In this document: piece by piece, positions 1 through 8,616 of the stretch
How the letters are laid out: each line of letters begins with the position of its first letter
Position numbering within the stretch: the first letter of the stretch is position 1
Assembly: GCA_937899855.1 (NCBI GenBank)
Contig: CALCCH010000731.1
Location: forward strand, 1-33,169
Reading direction: 5' to 3'
DNA from: an uncultured Saprospirales bacterium
GTDB taxonomy: Bacteria; Bacteroidota; Bacteroidia; Chitinophagales; Saprospiraceae
Length of the DNA: 33,169 nt
Notes under the pieces: generated by a model
Databases searched by the model: none
What the model was told of the DNA's origin: nothing
Seen by the model: the letters and a program-made list of their open reading frames with translations, nothing else
Position numbers and translations under genes: made by a program

Positions 1-50
1 CTTTCGGTGCATTTTTGACCATTTTGTGGTCAACCTATTTTAGGACAAGA

Positions 51-77
51 CAGGGAGCGGTGAACGATCGCTCCTTG
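51..77. other. Hairpin, possible terminator of an upstream gene
   Basis: CAGGGAGCG (51-59) pairs with CGCTCCTTG (69-77), giving a 9-bp stem with one G-U pair and a 9-nt loop. No T-run follows, so an intrinsic terminator is not well supported. It may be the 3' end structure of a gene left of the window. Confidence 0.25.
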
Positions 78-268
78 AGGGCGGGTCCCACCCCAAGCCC
101 ACCTAGTGGTTTACGTTATAACAATTCACGCACTTAAACTTCTTTTCCCCCAATTCCATAACGCAAAAAGCCCGTTTCGATACAACAATCCTTCCTCCCT
201 CCCTGTTTCCTGTATGGCGCCTAGGACAAAGAAGTGCCGTTCCGAGCTTCCGCTCCTTGTTTTTTGCG

Positions 269-276
269 TAAATTTG
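269..276 (+). promoter_or_regulatory. Candidate Bacteroidota -7 box (TAnnTTTG)
   Basis: TAAATTTG matches the Bacteroidota -7 consensus TAnnTTTG and lies 28 bp before the ATG at 305, a sensible 5' leader length. No clean TTTG -33 element is visible at the usual spacing, so the call rests on the -7 box alone. Confidence 0.4.
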
Positions 277-304
277 TACTAGTTTTGACTAAAAGCGATC
301 AATT

Positions 305-661
305 ATGACCGAGGTAAAAGAAAAGACCATCATCACGCCCATCACACTGACCGATGGTGCCATCAAACAACTGACCAAAATTCGCGACGAGCAAAACCTG
401 CCCGAAAGCCATGGCCTCCGCGTTGGGGTCAAGGGAGGGGGCTGCTCGGGCTTCTCTTATATCCTGGGCTTTGACACCCAAAAGGAAAACGACGATATTT
501 TCGAAATCAACGGCATGAAGGTGCTCATGGAAAAGGCCCACGCCATCTACTTGTTGGGAATTGAAATCGACTGGTTGGAAGGCCTCAACAATCGTGGCTT
601 TACCTTCAACAATCCCAATGCCAAGGACACCTGTGGTTGCGGGACCTCCTTCTCGGCCTAG
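305..661 (+). CDS. A-type iron-sulfur carrier (HesB/IscA/SufA/ErpA family)
   Basis: This 118-aa cytoplasmic protein is a scaffold or carrier that hands Fe-S clusters to apo-proteins. The three family cysteines are all present: C47 in GGGCSGF, and C110 and C112 in CGCGTSFSA at the C-terminus. Length is normal for the family (about 105-120 aa). It starts with ATG after a candidate -7 promoter box and has no Shine-Dalgarno, as is usual in Bacteroidota. No suf or isc genes are seen next to it in this window, so the exact paralogue (IscA, SufA or ErpA) cannot be fixed from context. The gene converges on icd, and the pair share a palindromic terminator. Confidence 0.93.
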   Translation: MTEVKEKTIITPITLTDGAIKQLTKIRDEQNLPESHGLRVGVKGGGCSGFSYILGFDTQKENDDIFEINGMKVLMEKAHAIYLLGIEIDWLEGLNNRGFTFNNPNAKDTCGCGTSFSA

Positions 662-688
662 TCCGCTACTTCCCGCCTACTTCCACTG

Positions 689-724
689 AAAAAGGGGAAT
701 CAGCCATGGCTGATTCCCCTTTTT
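689..724. terminator. Bidirectional intrinsic terminator between hesB-type gene and icd
   Basis: A perfect 36-bp palindrome centred at 706/707: AAAAAGGGGAATCAGCCA and its exact reverse complement. Each strand reads as a GC-containing stem preceded by A5 and followed by T5, the form of a two-way rho-independent terminator. It sits exactly between two convergent genes (stops at 661 and 745). Confidence 0.88.
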
Positions 725-744
725 ACTATCCGGAGCGCTGCGGA

Positions 745-2031
745 TTACATGTTGGCGATGATCTCGTCCCCAAATTCCGAACACTTCAGCAAGGTCGCGT
801 TCTTCATCAGGCGCTCAAAATCGTAGGTGACGCGCTTCTTCCGAATCGCCCGGCCGACGCCTTTGACGATCAGATCAGCCGCTTCGCCCCAACCCAGGTA
901 ACGGAACATCATCTCTCCCGACAGGATCACCGAACTGGGGTTGACCTTATCGAGCCCCGCGTACTTGGGGGCGGTACCGTGGGTCGCCTCAAAGATGGCG
1001 ATTCCCGTTTCGTAGTTGATGTTGGCTCCCGGGGCAATCCCGATGCCACCGACCTCGGCCGCCAGCGCATCCGAGACGTAGTCGCCATTCAGGTTGAGGG
1101 TGGCGATGACCGAGTACTCGGCCGGGCGGGTGAGGATCTGCTGGAGGAAGGCATCCGCAATCACGTCCTTGACCAGAACGGCTCCCTTGGCCAGGGCCTT
1201 TTCCTGCGCCTTGTCCGCTGCCTTTTTGCCCTTGTCGGCCGCAATGCGGTCGTACTGGGCCCAGGTCCATACCTTGTCACCAAACTCTCTTTCGGCCAGC
1301 TCGTAGCCCCACTCCTTGAATTTACCTTCGGTAAACTTCATGATATTGCCCTTGTGGACCAGGGTCACGGAGGGCAGCTCATTGTCGATGGCGTGGTTGA
1401 TCGCCGAGCGGACCAAGCGTTCGGTGCCTTCGATCGAAACGGGCTTGATGCCCAGGGAAACGGTATCGGGGAAGCGGATCGACTTGACCTTCATCTCCTC
1501 AATCAAGAACTTCTTTAGCTTCTTCAGCTTGGCCGTTCCGGCGAGGTATTCAATCCCGGCGTAAATGTCTTCGGTGTTTTCCCGGAAGATGACCATGTCC
1601 ACCAGCTGGGGTGCACGGACGGGGGAGGGCACCCCTTTGAAATATTTGACGGGGCGTACACAGGCGAACAAATCTAACTTTTGACGAAGGGCAACGTTGA
1701 GCGAGCGAATGCCACCCCCCACGGGAGTGGTCAGGGGCCCCTTGATGGCGACCAAGTGGCGCTTGACGCTGGTCAGGGTTTGGGTGGGCAACCACTTGCC
1801 CGTCTGGTCGAAGGCCTTCTGACCTGCGAATACTTCTTCCCAGTGTACCTTGCGTTTTCCTTTGTAGGCTTTTTCGACGGCGGCATCGAATACGCGGACG
1901 GCCGCAGCCCAAATGTCGGGACCAATGCCATCGCCCTCGATGTAGGGGATGATCGGATCGTCGGGAACGATCAGTTTCACGCCCTTCTGAGCATCAGACT
2001 GCTGGTCAATCGTTATTTTTGTTCCACTCAT
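745..2031 (-). CDS. icd: Isocitrate dehydrogenase, NADP-dependent
   Basis: Oxidative decarboxylation of isocitrate to 2-oxoglutarate in the TCA cycle. The 428-aa protein follows the E. coli Icd pattern through its length. It has [11 protein letters not shown] at 31-41, the substrate loop SLNVALRQ at 110-117 (the serine is the E. coli AceK phosphorylation site), ENTEDIYAG at 151-159, K227 in [16 protein letters not shown] at 316-322 holding metal-binding aspartates, and HGTAPKYAG at 351-359. The K-Y pair in the last motif is the one that favours NADP. The frame stays open upstream to about 2178, but ATG at 2031 (MSGTKITID) fits the family and lies about 48 bp after a -7 promoter box. A Lys/Ala-rich stretch at about 265-283 is the only unusual segment, in a region that varies in the family. 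It is transcribed toward the Fe-S carrier gene and away from the lipoprotein gene. Confidence 0.95.
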   Translation of the reverse strand: MSGTKITIDQQSDAQKGVKLIVPDDPIIPYIEGDGIGPDIWAAAVRVFDAAVEKAYKGKRKVHWEEVFAGQKAFDQTGKWLPTQTLTSVKRHLVAIKGPLTTPVGGGIRSLNVALRQKLDLFACVRPVKYFKGVPSPVRAPQLVDMVIFRENTEDIYAGIEYLAGTAKLKKLKKFLIEEMKVKSIRFPDTVSLGIKPVSIEGTERLVRSAINHAIDNELPSVTLVHKGNIMKFTEGKFKEWGYELAEREFGDKVWTWAQYDRIAADKGKKAADKAQEKALAKGAVLVKDVIADAFLQQILTRPAEYSVIATLNLNGDYVSDALAAEVGGIGIAPGANINYETGIAIFEATHGTAPKYAGLDKVNPSSVILSGEMMFRYLGWGEAADLIVKGVGRAIRKKRVTYDFERLMKNATLLKCSEFGDEIIANM

Positions 2032-2078
2032 TTTTTTATTATTGAATTTTATTAGAAATTGCTTGCGCAAAATTTGCA

Positions 2079-2086
2079 CAAATGTA
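2079..2086 (-). promoter_or_regulatory. Candidate -7 promoter box of icd
   Basis: On the minus strand this reads TACATTTG, a full match to TAnnTTTG, about 48 bp upstream of the icd ATG. No clear -33 TTTG is present. It lies in the short divergent gap between icd and the lipoprotein gene, which supports 2031 rather than an upstream icd start. Confidence 0.42.
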
Positions 2087-2112
2087 AGAATTTCAGAAAC
2101 GTAAACTGCTTT

Positions 2113-2727
2113 ATGATGATGCAAAAATGGATGTTTTTTTTGGTCCTCCCGCTTTTTTTCGCCTGCAATAGCAGCCAAAAGTCAACCGCCGGTGATGCGG
2201 CCGCGGGCCTGACCACCAAATGCAAAACGGCGGGGATCGTACGCGACCTTTCGGGACTCGATGGCTGTCAGTTTATGATCGAAATTGAAAACGGGGAGAA
2301 ATGGCGCCCCGCCAAAATCGAAGACGACAAATTCCAACTCCGCGACGGACAAGCCGTCCTCTTTGGCTACCGCGAAGTGAGCGATGTGGTCAGCACCTGC
2401 ATGGCCGAAACCAAAACCGTCGAGGTGACCTGTATCAAGGAAATTACCAACGACAAAGACAAACCCATCGTCAAACAATGCTGGGACCTCACCAATCCTA
2501 CCGACGCCCCCTGGATGGCGGAACTCATGGAAAAACACCAACCCTTTCGCATCACGAAGTACAACTTTCGCGACGGCTGGGCCTACCTCATCCTCAGCAG
2601 CAAGCGCCGCTTCTTTTACACCTGCCAGGGCAAGGACCTCTGCCCCGATGCCGAAGAGATGGAAGGCTGTCTCAACAAATACCTCAAGCTGATGAGCAAT
2701 CCTCAGCAGATTTACTCGAATCAATAA
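2113..2727 (+). CDS. Small predicted lipoprotein of unknown function
   Basis: A 204-aa protein with a clear lipoprotein signal: a hydrophobic run (FFLVLPLFF) ending in a lipobox-like FFAC, with C18 as the lipidation site. The mature part is polar and cysteine-containing, with [13 protein letters not shown] followed by [11 protein letters not shown] near the N-terminus. I do not recognise a characterised family. The frame is open from 2059, but a start there would put 18 residues in front of the signal peptide, so the ATG at 2113 (MMMQKWMFF) is preferred. It is separated from ruvB by only 12 bp and may be co-transcribed with it; nothing suggests a shared function. Confidence 0.75.
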   Translation: MMMQKWMFFLVLPLFFACNSSQKSTAGDAAAGLTTKCKTAGIVRDLSGLDGCQFMIEIENGEKWRPAKIEDDKFQLRDGQAVLFGYREVSDVVSTCMAETKTVEVTCIKEITNDKDKPIVKQCWDLTNPTDAPWMAELMEKHQPFRITKYNFRDGWAYLILSSKRRFFYTCQGKDLCPDAEEMEGCLNKYLKLMSNPQQIYSNQ

Positions 2728-2739
2728 ATCCAGCCGCTG

Positions 2740-3762
2740 ATGAATCCCCACCTGGATCCCAGTAAGGAAAATTTTCCCCCCGAGGAGCAACAGATCGAAC
2801 GGGCCCTGCGCCCCAGTGGCCTGGACGACTTCAACGGCCAGCCGAAGATCGTGGAAAATCTCCGCGTCTTCATCGCCGCCGCCCGGCTCCGGGAAGAAGC
2901 CCTCGATCACGTGCTCCTCCACGGGCCCCCAGGCCTGGGCAAGACCACCCTGTCCCACATCATCTCCAACGAACTGGATGCCAACCTCAAACTGCCCTCC
3001 GGCCCCGTACTCGAAAAACCCGGTGACCTGGCCGGCCTCCTCACCAACCTCGAAGAAGGCGATGTCCTCTTTATCGACGAAATTCATCGGCTCAACAACG
3101 TCGTCGAAGAATACCTCTACTCCGCCATGGAAGACTACCGCATCGACATCATGATCGACAGCGGCCCCAACGCGCGCAGCATCCAGATCAGCCTCAACCC
3201 CTTTACCCTCGTCGGCGCCACCACCCGCATGGGCCTGCTCACCGCCCCCATGCGCGCCCGCTTTGGCATCACCTGCCTGCTCGACTACTACGACATCCCC
3301 ACGCTGGAAAAAATCATCCACCGCTCCGCCGATATCCTCGGCGTGCCCATCACCCCGGAAGGCGCCAGCGAAATTGCCCGCCGCAGCCGCGGCACGCCCC
3401 GGATCGCCAATGCCCTCCTCCGCCGCATCCGCGACTTCGCCCAGATCAAGGGCGACGGCACCATCGGCCTCGAAATCGCTCAGTATGGCCTGCAGGCCCT
3501 CAACGTAGACGAAAGCGGACTGGACGAGATGGACAATAAAATCCTGTCGACCATCATCAACAAATTCAAAGGGGGCCCCGTCGGGATCAGCACCATCGCC
3601 ACGGCAGTGGGGGAGGAGGCCGGTACGATCGAAGAAGTCCACGAGCCCTTCCTCATCATGCAGGGTTACCTACAACGTACGCCCCGCGGTCGCGAAGCGA
3701 CGGCCAAGGCCTACGAGCATCTGGGAATCGTGCCCCCTTCCGCCACGGGGACCTTATTCTGA
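2740..3762 (+). CDS. ruvB: Holliday junction branch migration ATPase RuvB
   Basis: The hexameric AAA+ motor that drives branch migration with RuvA during recombinational repair. The 340-aa length is typical. Visible motifs are Walker [10 protein letters not shown] (62-70), Walker [11 protein letters not shown] (109-118), sensor I GATTR (159-163) and the arginine-finger segment APMRARFG (169-176). The C-terminal winged-helix DNA-binding domain includes GPVGISTIA and the final [11 protein letters not shown]. All catalytic positions look intact. It sits 12 bp after the lipoprotein gene and 25 bp before the methyltransferase gene. No ruvA or ruvC is in the window, which is common in Bacteroidota. 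Confidence 0.97.
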   Translation: MNPHLDPSKENFPPEEQQIERALRPSGLDDFNGQPKIVENLRVFIAAARLREEALDHVLLHGPPGLGKTTLSHIISNELDANLKLPSGPVLEKPGDLAGLLTNLEEGDVLFIDEIHRLNNVVEEYLYSAMEDYRIDIMIDSGPNARSIQISLNPFTLVGATTRMGLLTAPMRARFGITCLLDYYDIPTLEKIIHRSADILGVPITPEGASEIARRSRGTPRIANALLRRIRDFAQIKGDGTIGLEIAQYGLQALNVDESGLDEMDNKILSTIINKFKGGPVGISTIATAVGEEAGTIEEVHEPFLIMQGYLQRTPRGREATAKAYEHLGIVPPSATGTLF

Positions 3763-3787
3763 CTCATTGCCAACAAAATAACTTTCC

Positions 3788-4930
3788 TTGAAATTAATCG
3801 CCAAAACCCTCCAGGGCCTCGAACCCGTACTGGCCCAGGAACTCCAACAACTCGGTGCCCGCGATGTCCAAATCCTCAAACGCGCCGTTCAGTTTGCCGG
3901 CGACCTGCGCCTCCTTTACCGCAGCAATTTGGAACTGCGCAGCGCCATCCGCATCCTCTGGCCCATCGCCGCCTTCCGGGCGCGCCACGAAGACGACCTC
4001 TACCGCCGCATCCAACGGACTGACTGGAGCGAATACCTCAATCAGCGGCAAACCCTGGCGGTGGATGCCATCACCTATTCCGAGACCTTTCGCCATTCCA
4101 AATACGTGGCCCTCAAAACCAAAGACGCCATCGTCGACCAGTTTCGCGAACGGACCGGGCGGCGCCCCAGCGTCAACGTCGCCAATCCCGACCTGCGCAT
4201 CAACGTCCACATCCGGCAAAACGAAGTGACCGTTTCGATCGATAGCTCCGGGGAGTCGCTCCACAAACGGGGCTACCGCAAGGAAACCCTCGAAGCTCCC
4301 ATCAACGAGGTCCTCGCCGCCGGCATCCTGCTCCGCAGCGGCTGGCGGGGCGAACGCCCCCTGATCGACCCCATGTGCGGCTCAGGTACCTTCCTCGTCG
4401 AAGCCGCCGCCATCGCCAGTCGCGCCCCCGCCCAGTGGCACCGCCAGCAGTTCGCCTTTCAAAAGTGGAATAACTTTGACCCCCAGCTCTGGCAAGAGTT
4501 GCGCGAAGCCGCTCGCGCCCAGCAAATCGATCCCCCCCATGCCATCCTGGGCTTCGACAAGAGCTTCCAGTCGATCCGCGTAACCCAGCGCAACCTGGAG
4601 GCAGCGGGCCTGGCCAACCACGTCGAAGTCAAACGCCGCCCCTTTGAAAAGTTGGTTCCGCCGGCCGAAGGGGGCGTCCTCGTCGCCAATCCGCCCTACG
4701 ACGAACGGCTGGAGGTCGACGACATCGAAAAGCTGTACCGGATGATTGGCGACCGCCTCAAACAGGCGTTTACGGGCTACGAAGCCTGGATCATTTCGTC
4801 CAACAAGGCCGCAATCAAGAGCATTGGCCTCAAAGCCTCCGCCCGCGTTCCGATGTTCAACGGGGCGCTGGAATGTCGATTGCTGCACTACGAGCTCTAC
4901 GAGGGCTCGCGCAAGGGGGAAGGCAAATAA
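3788..4930 (+). CDS. THUMP-domain 23S rRNA m2G methyltransferase (RlmL N-half / YpsC type)
   Basis: A 380-aa class I SAM-dependent methyltransferase of the UPF0020 family, expected to methylate guanine N2 in rRNA. Order of parts: an N-terminal ferredoxin-like and THUMP region (about 1-155), then the catalytic domain with the SAM-binding motif DPMCGSGT (194-201) and the catalytic NPPY (301-304). E. coli RlmL is a fusion of this type of enzyme with an RlmK domain; here only the RlmL-like half is present, as in Bacillus YpsC. The start is a TTG at 3788: the residues from it (MKLIAKTLQGLEP) match the conserved N-terminus and no suitable ATG is near. It follows ruvB by 25 bp, so is probably in the same operon. 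Confidence 0.88.
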   Translation: MKLIAKTLQGLEPVLAQELQQLGARDVQILKRAVQFAGDLRLLYRSNLELRSAIRILWPIAAFRARHEDDLYRRIQRTDWSEYLNQRQTLAVDAITYSETFRHSKYVALKTKDAIVDQFRERTGRRPSVNVANPDLRINVHIRQNEVTVSIDSSGESLHKRGYRKETLEAPINEVLAAGILLRSGWRGERPLIDPMCGSGTFLVEAAAIASRAPAQWHRQQFAFQKWNNFDPQLWQELREAARAQQIDPPHAILGFDKSFQSIRVTQRNLEAAGLANHVEVKRRPFEKLVPPAEGGVLVANPPYDERLEVDDIEKLYRMIGDRLKQAFTGYEAWIISSNKAAIKSIGLKASARVPMFNGALECRLLHYELYEGSRKGEGK

Positions 4931-5021
4931 TCATCTGCAAGGTTACCCAGAGATCTCTCAAGATGGGGCTATCTTCCTTTTCGAAAAATCACTATCTTGA
5001 CTTTTCTAACAGGAAATTAGG

Positions 5022-6398
5022 ATGATTACTAGCCTCTCCATATCAGGATTCAAGACCTTTCGGGATTTCAGGATAGAATTATCCCCCTTCGTCGTCATTG
5101 CCGGTTCGAACGGTGCGGGTAAGAGTAACCTCTTCGATGCCATCCAGTTGCTGTCGAAGCTGGCCCAGGATGATCTGCGGTCCTCCTTTCAGAATTTGCG
5201 TGGTACGCCTCAGGAACTGTTTACCCTAGCTCCGGATGGTGTTTATGGTGATAAGATGGAATTTGTGGTAGAAATGCTGGTGGATCAGCAGGTAAAGGAT
5301 AAATGGGGGATGAAAAAGACCCTGAAGTACACCCGTCTTCGATACACTTTGAGTATTGTTCGCCGGCCAGATGATCGAGGACTGGACCGCTTGTACGTCG
5401 AGCGGGAAGCGTTGGTGCCGATCAAAAAGATGGAGGATGACTGGTATCGCCGTCGAGTTGGCAACAACTTCTGGCGCCCTTCACTGAGGGTAGGGCGCAC
5501 GAAAGAGTACATTTACACCGGCGAAAAGAATGGCGTTCCTACGATCTTCCTCCGCCAAGATGGTACTCGTGGGGGCCGACCCAGTCCGGCCGAAGAGGTG
5601 GAGCGAACCGTACTTAGCAGCATATCGACCGTCGAATTCCCACACGCTTTTGCCGCTAAGGAGGAACTGATGAATCTAATGTTTCTCCAATTGAACCCCG
5701 TTCGGCTGCGGGAGCCTAGCAACTTTCTGGCCGAGCCCCATATTACCACTGATGGCTCGAATCTATCCGCTACGCTGGCCCGATTGAAATCCGAGGACAC
5801 CACCATTCTATCCGATATCGGCCGTGAGCTGAGCCACTTCATTCCCAACATTACTGGCATCGGTGTGGCGGAGGACCAAAGCACCAAACAATTTATCATC
5901 CAAGCCCAAACCGCTGATGGCAAACAATTCTCTTCTCGTGTTTTGTCCGAAGGAACCCTCCGCTTGCTGGCCCTCGCTACCATCAAGTACGATGACTTAT
6001 TCAAAGGAGTCCTTTGTTTTGAGGAACCAGAAAATGGCATTCATCCCTCGCGGATAAACATCATGATTGATTTACTGAGCAGTTTAGCGACCAAGCTCCG
6101 AGAAGAGGAAGAATCTTCTTTTCCCCTGCGACAGGTCCTGGTGAATACCCATTCCCCGGTGATGGTTGGGGAATTGTTCAAGAGTGGGTCAAACCTTCAT
6201 ACCACCGTCTTTTTTGCCCAATTGGTATCCCGGATTGATCCAACGAGCAAGTCTAAATCCCAATACACCAAGATTACTCCCGTAGTGTACGGAGAACCCG
6301 AATTGGATTTTCACCTGAGCCAGGCGGAGGAGAAAATTGGTCATACTGAAGTGATCAAATACCTCAATACTGTGGATTTTCGTGGTGTAGAAATGTAA
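5022..6398 (+). CDS. OLD/ABC-like AAA family ATPase of a two-gene, likely defence, module
   Basis: A 458-aa ATPase of the AAA_15/AAA_21 (SMC/ABC-like) type without a long coiled coil. Motifs are Walker A GSNGAGKS (28-35), the ABC signature-like LSEGTLRLLAL (from about 308), Walker B with its catalytic glutamate in GVLCFEEPENG (about 330-340), and the H-loop NTHSPV (from about 375). It begins with FKTFRDFRIEL, a typical start for these proteins. Such ATPases commonly pair with a nuclease-like partner gene in anti-phage systems (OLD, Gabija, PARIS and relatives), and here a DUF4276-like gene starts 4 bp after the stop. Base composition falls relative to ruvB: a hand count gives 25/60 G+C at 6061-6120 against 36/60 at 3301-3360, suggesting acquisition by transfer. 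The defence role is inference. Confidence 0.85.
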   Translation: MITSLSISGFKTFRDFRIELSPFVVIAGSNGAGKSNLFDAIQLLSKLAQDDLRSSFQNLRGTPQELFTLAPDGVYGDKMEFVVEMLVDQQVKDKWGMKKTLKYTRLRYTLSIVRRPDDRGLDRLYVEREALVPIKKMEDDWYRRRVGNNFWRPSLRVGRTKEYIYTGEKNGVPTIFLRQDGTRGGRPSPAEEVERTVLSSISTVEFPHAFAAKEELMNLMFLQLNPVRLREPSNFLAEPHITTDGSNLSATLARLKSEDTTILSDIGRELSHFIPNITGIGVAEDQSTKQFIIQAQTADGKQFSSRVLSEGTLRLLALATIKYDDLFKGVLCFEEPENGIHPSRINIMIDLLSSLATKLREEEESSFPLRQVLVNTHSPVMVGELFKSGSNLHTTVFFAQLVSRIDPTSKSKSQYTKITPVVYGEPELDFHLSQAEEKIGHTEVIKYLNTVDFRGVEM

Positions 6399-6402
6399 GC
6401 TG

Positions 6403-7065
6403 ATGCCCAATAATGCCTTAACCATCGCTTTCACTGGTGAAGGAGTCACTGATGAGCGATTTCTGCCCAATATTATCCAACGCACTGCGGAAGAACTCCT
6501 GATGGAATATGGTAAAGGTATTATTGAGGTATACCCAGTGATGAATCTAGGTCGAGAAGCCCATCCGGAGGGAGACATCTACGGTGCCGCCGTAAGGGCT
6601 GAAGGTTATCATTTACTGGTCGTACACCGGGACGCGGATCATCGCGACGAGGAAAAGGCACTAAAGTATTCCATCCGGCCTTCCGTGGAGAAAATCCAAC
6701 TTGCGAAGGGAGATTTGTGCCGAACGTTAGTCCCCATCATCCCGGTACGGATGACCGAGGCATGGTTGATGGCGGATAAAGACCTACTCCGAGCGGAATT
6801 GAGAACTAATTTGTCCCTCAAGGAATTGGGCCTTCATCGGTCTCCAGAGCAATATGCCAATCCCAAGCAGGTCATCGAACAGGCGCTTCGAATTGCTCAG
6901 GCCGATCAATCCAAGCGACGTCGCAATCTAAGGATTGGTAGTTTATACGAACCCTTCTCACTAAAAATCCCCCTTCCAAAGCTGTTTCAGTTACCTTCCT
7001 ACCGGGCGTTCTACGGCCGCCTGCGAGCCAAACTGGAGGAATTACAGTACCTTACCGCTAGCTAG
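6403..7065 (+). CDS. DUF4276-like protein, possible Toprim-fold nuclease partner of the ATPase
   Basis: A 220-aa protein with GEGVTDERF at 12-20, HRDADHRD at 75-82 and PVRMTEAWLMAD at 114-125. An acidic residue after the first strand (E13) and a DxD pair (D77, D79) are the layout expected of a Toprim-like metal site, as in OLD nucleases and DUF4435 (AriB). I assign it to the DUF4276 group from these motifs, from memory and without a search. The ATG at 6403 lies 4 bp after the ATPase stop, so the two are translationally linked. Composition is low in GC, like the ATPase (27/60 at 6481-6540). No membrane segment or signal is seen, so it should be cytoplasmic. RloB-like proteins are an alternative relation. 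Confidence 0.7.
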   Translation: MPNNALTIAFTGEGVTDERFLPNIIQRTAEELLMEYGKGIIEVYPVMNLGREAHPEGDIYGAAVRAEGYHLLVVHRDADHRDEEKALKYSIRPSVEKIQLAKGDLCRTLVPIIPVRMTEAWLMADKDLLRAELRTNLSLKELGLHRSPEQYANPKQVIEQALRIAQADQSKRRRNLRIGSLYEPFSLKIPLPKLFQLPSYRAFYGRLRAKLEELQYLTAS

Positions 7066-7173
7066 GAAATCCTTTATTCCATCAAAAAAATCCCCAGATC
7101 CACTAAGGGTCACCCTCCGTCCCGGTGTTCTTGAGTAAAAGTCATCCGCCCCCCGCTCCAAACACCACGATTC

Positions 7174-8157
7174 ATGAAAAAAATCAATCTGTTCGTCGCC
7201 TGCCTTGGCTGCTCCCTGTTATTGTTCCACGGTTTGGCCTGTAAAGACGCGGAAATGCCCCCTCCTCTTTCCCCCACCGAAGAGTGGCGAAGAAGCGCCG
7301 AAAACCCCATTCTCCGCGATCCTATCCCCGCAGCCAACTACCAGGTGGCCAGTGATGGGCACATCTTTTTTGAGGAAAACGGCCAGCTCGCCATGATCTA
7401 TACGGGCGATACCGACGGCCACGCTTCCATCAAACTGGCCCGGGGCCGCAGCCTCACCGACTGGGAATTGGACCGCTCCCTCCTCTTCGAACTGGGGCCC
7501 AGCCAGTGGGACCGGCACAAAGAAACCGCCTTTTACCGCCAAACCGCTGCGGGCAAGCACCAGATCTATTACATCGGCTACCCGGAAGAGGACCGCTACC
7601 AAGCCCAGGTTTTTCTGGCCGAAGCCGATCAGCTGGAAGGGCCTTATACGCAGTCCGCCAGTCCCGTAGTTCCCCGTGGTAACCTAGCGGGCAAAGACGT
7701 CTACTGCATCACCTCGCCCAGCGTGGTGGCCCATGAGGGCCTGTTGTACCTCACCTTCCTGGCTTGGAACGCCGGGCCCAACGAAGTCACCGAAGTGTGG
7801 GCCCTGGGCGCGCGCTCCACCGACGAAGGCCACACCTGGTCCGACTTCCAACTCATCGATACCCCCATCGGGATGGAAGGCCAGTTGACCCGCCGCCCGA
7901 CGGGCGATTTTGTGGCGGTCCGCACCGGACCCTACGGTGCCGCGGAGGCCATCTTTTACGCCACCGCTCCTCATCCCTTCGGCCCCTGGACGACCAGCGA
8001 ACAACCCCTTCTCACACCCGGAGGCGCGCCCCTGGAAACCCACGAGATCATCGCCCCCCAAATCACCATCGATCCCCAAAGTGGGGAAGAATACCTCTTT
8101 TACACCGGTGCTGATCACCAACGGGGCTGGTGGATGATGTTGGCCGAACGACCGTAA
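7174..8157 (+). CDS. Predicted lipoprotein with GH43/GH32-like five-bladed beta-propeller
   Basis: A 327-aa protein with a lipoprotein signal (hydrophobic LFVACLGCSLLLFHG, then LAC with C23). The rest reads like glycosidase five-bladed propellers of clans GH43/GH32/GH130: an NPILRDP segment near residue 45, repeated blade strands with aromatic and acidic residues (HIFFEENGQLAMIYTG, HQIYYIGYPEEDRYQ) and a final EEYLFYTGADHQRGWW. If active, it would sit on the outer membrane and act on a glycan. I cannot pick out the catalytic acid and base with confidence, so it may be a non-catalytic relative. No SusC/SusD pair or other carbohydrate gene is next to it, so no polysaccharide utilisation locus is implied. 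Confidence 0.6.
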   Translation: MKKINLFVACLGCSLLLFHGLACKDAEMPPPLSPTEEWRRSAENPILRDPIPAANYQVASDGHIFFEENGQLAMIYTGDTDGHASIKLARGRSLTDWELDRSLLFELGPSQWDRHKETAFYRQTAAGKHQIYYIGYPEEDRYQAQVFLAEADQLEGPYTQSASPVVPRGNLAGKDVYCITSPSVVAHEGLLYLTFLAWNAGPNEVTEVWALGARSTDEGHTWSDFQLIDTPIGMEGQLTRRPTGDFVAVRTGPYGAAEAIFYATAPHPFGPWTTSEQPLLTPGGAPLETHEIIAPQITIDPQSGEEYLFYTGADHQRGWWMMLAERP

Positions 8158-8161
8158 ACCA

Positions 8162-8173
8162 CCGCCCGGGCGG
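8162..8173. repeat. GC-rich 12-bp perfect palindrome between two genes
   Basis: CCGCCCGGGCGG is its own reverse complement and lies just after the stop of the propeller lipoprotein. There is no T-run on the plus strand, so termination is uncertain; it could be a 3'-end stabilising hairpin or chance in GC-rich DNA. Confidence 0.3.
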
Positions 8174-8200
8174 GGGCGTGCTGTAGTAAAGTGTATCTTT

Positions 8201-8605
8201 ATGATGATGAAAACGGTTCTTTCTTTGGTATTTTGCACTTGCTACTGCTTCGCGCTGGCCCAAACCTGTCTGTCCCCGGTACGGCGGATTGCCTATCCCG
8301 GCCTGTCGATCGTTATTTCCCCCCCGCCCCCCGCCCTCAGCGCTGCGCTACTCCGGGGGGACCGTGTCTTCCTCCAACCCGCCGGAGCCCCCACTTCCCA
8401 GCTGACGCCCCCTCCGCTGATCCCCTTCCCCTCGCTTGCTGACGTTCCGCTCCACCAGCCCACCCTGGGCTTCTTCTGCCAATTGGAAGTCCAACTGGCC
8501 CAACGGGCCTGCCTGCCCCTCCGCATCCGACTCGGCGAGTTCGAGTATACGGAGCGCCTGGAATACGGAGAGCACTTTCGCTTGGGCGCTAAGGATGGAG
8601 AATAA
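8201..8605 (+). CDS. Small secreted hypothetical protein, proline-rich
   Basis: A 134-aa protein with a signal peptide (MMMKTVLSLVFCTCYCFALAQ) and a proline-rich stretch (SPPPP at about 40, then PPPLIPFP near 70). The C-terminal third is more regular (LGEFEYTERLEYG). No family is recognised. It starts 43 bp after the propeller lipoprotein in the same direction and may be co-transcribed. A perfect 12-bp palindrome lies in the gap at 8162-8173. It converges on bshB1, whose stop is only 11 bp away. Codon choice matches the neighbours, and the signal peptide argues that it is a real gene. Confidence 0.55.
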   Translation: MMMKTVLSLVFCTCYCFALAQTCLSPVRRIAYPGLSIVISPPPPALSAALLRGDRVFLQPAGAPTSQLTPPPLIPFPSLADVPLHQPTLGFFCQLEVQLAQRACLPLRIRLGEFEYTERLEYGEHFRLGAKDGE

Positions 8606-8616
8606 AACGACACATC

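Larger units (their letters stand above)
1..304. other. Non-coding leader region upstream of the Fe-S carrier gene
   Basis: No convincing gene is visible here. One plus-strand frame is open from the left edge to about position 137, but its translation has no recognisable character. The only structures seen are a hairpin at 51-77 and a candidate promoter box at 269-276, both listed separately. Confidence 0.5.

Noticed and set aside
637-1518. A 293-codon plus-strand frame opposite icd
   Set aside because: It reads through the terminator palindrome and is antisense to a fully conserved isocitrate dehydrogenase.
2182-3642. A 486-codon minus-strand frame across the lipoprotein and ruvB
   Set aside because: It is the mirror of ruvB, which has all its motifs; the antisense product is V/G/A/F-rich without domain features.
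4993-5000. TATCTTGA considered as a -7 box for the ATPase module
   Set aside because: It departs from TAnnTTTG in the key TTTG part and has no -33 match, so the module's promoter remains unassigned.
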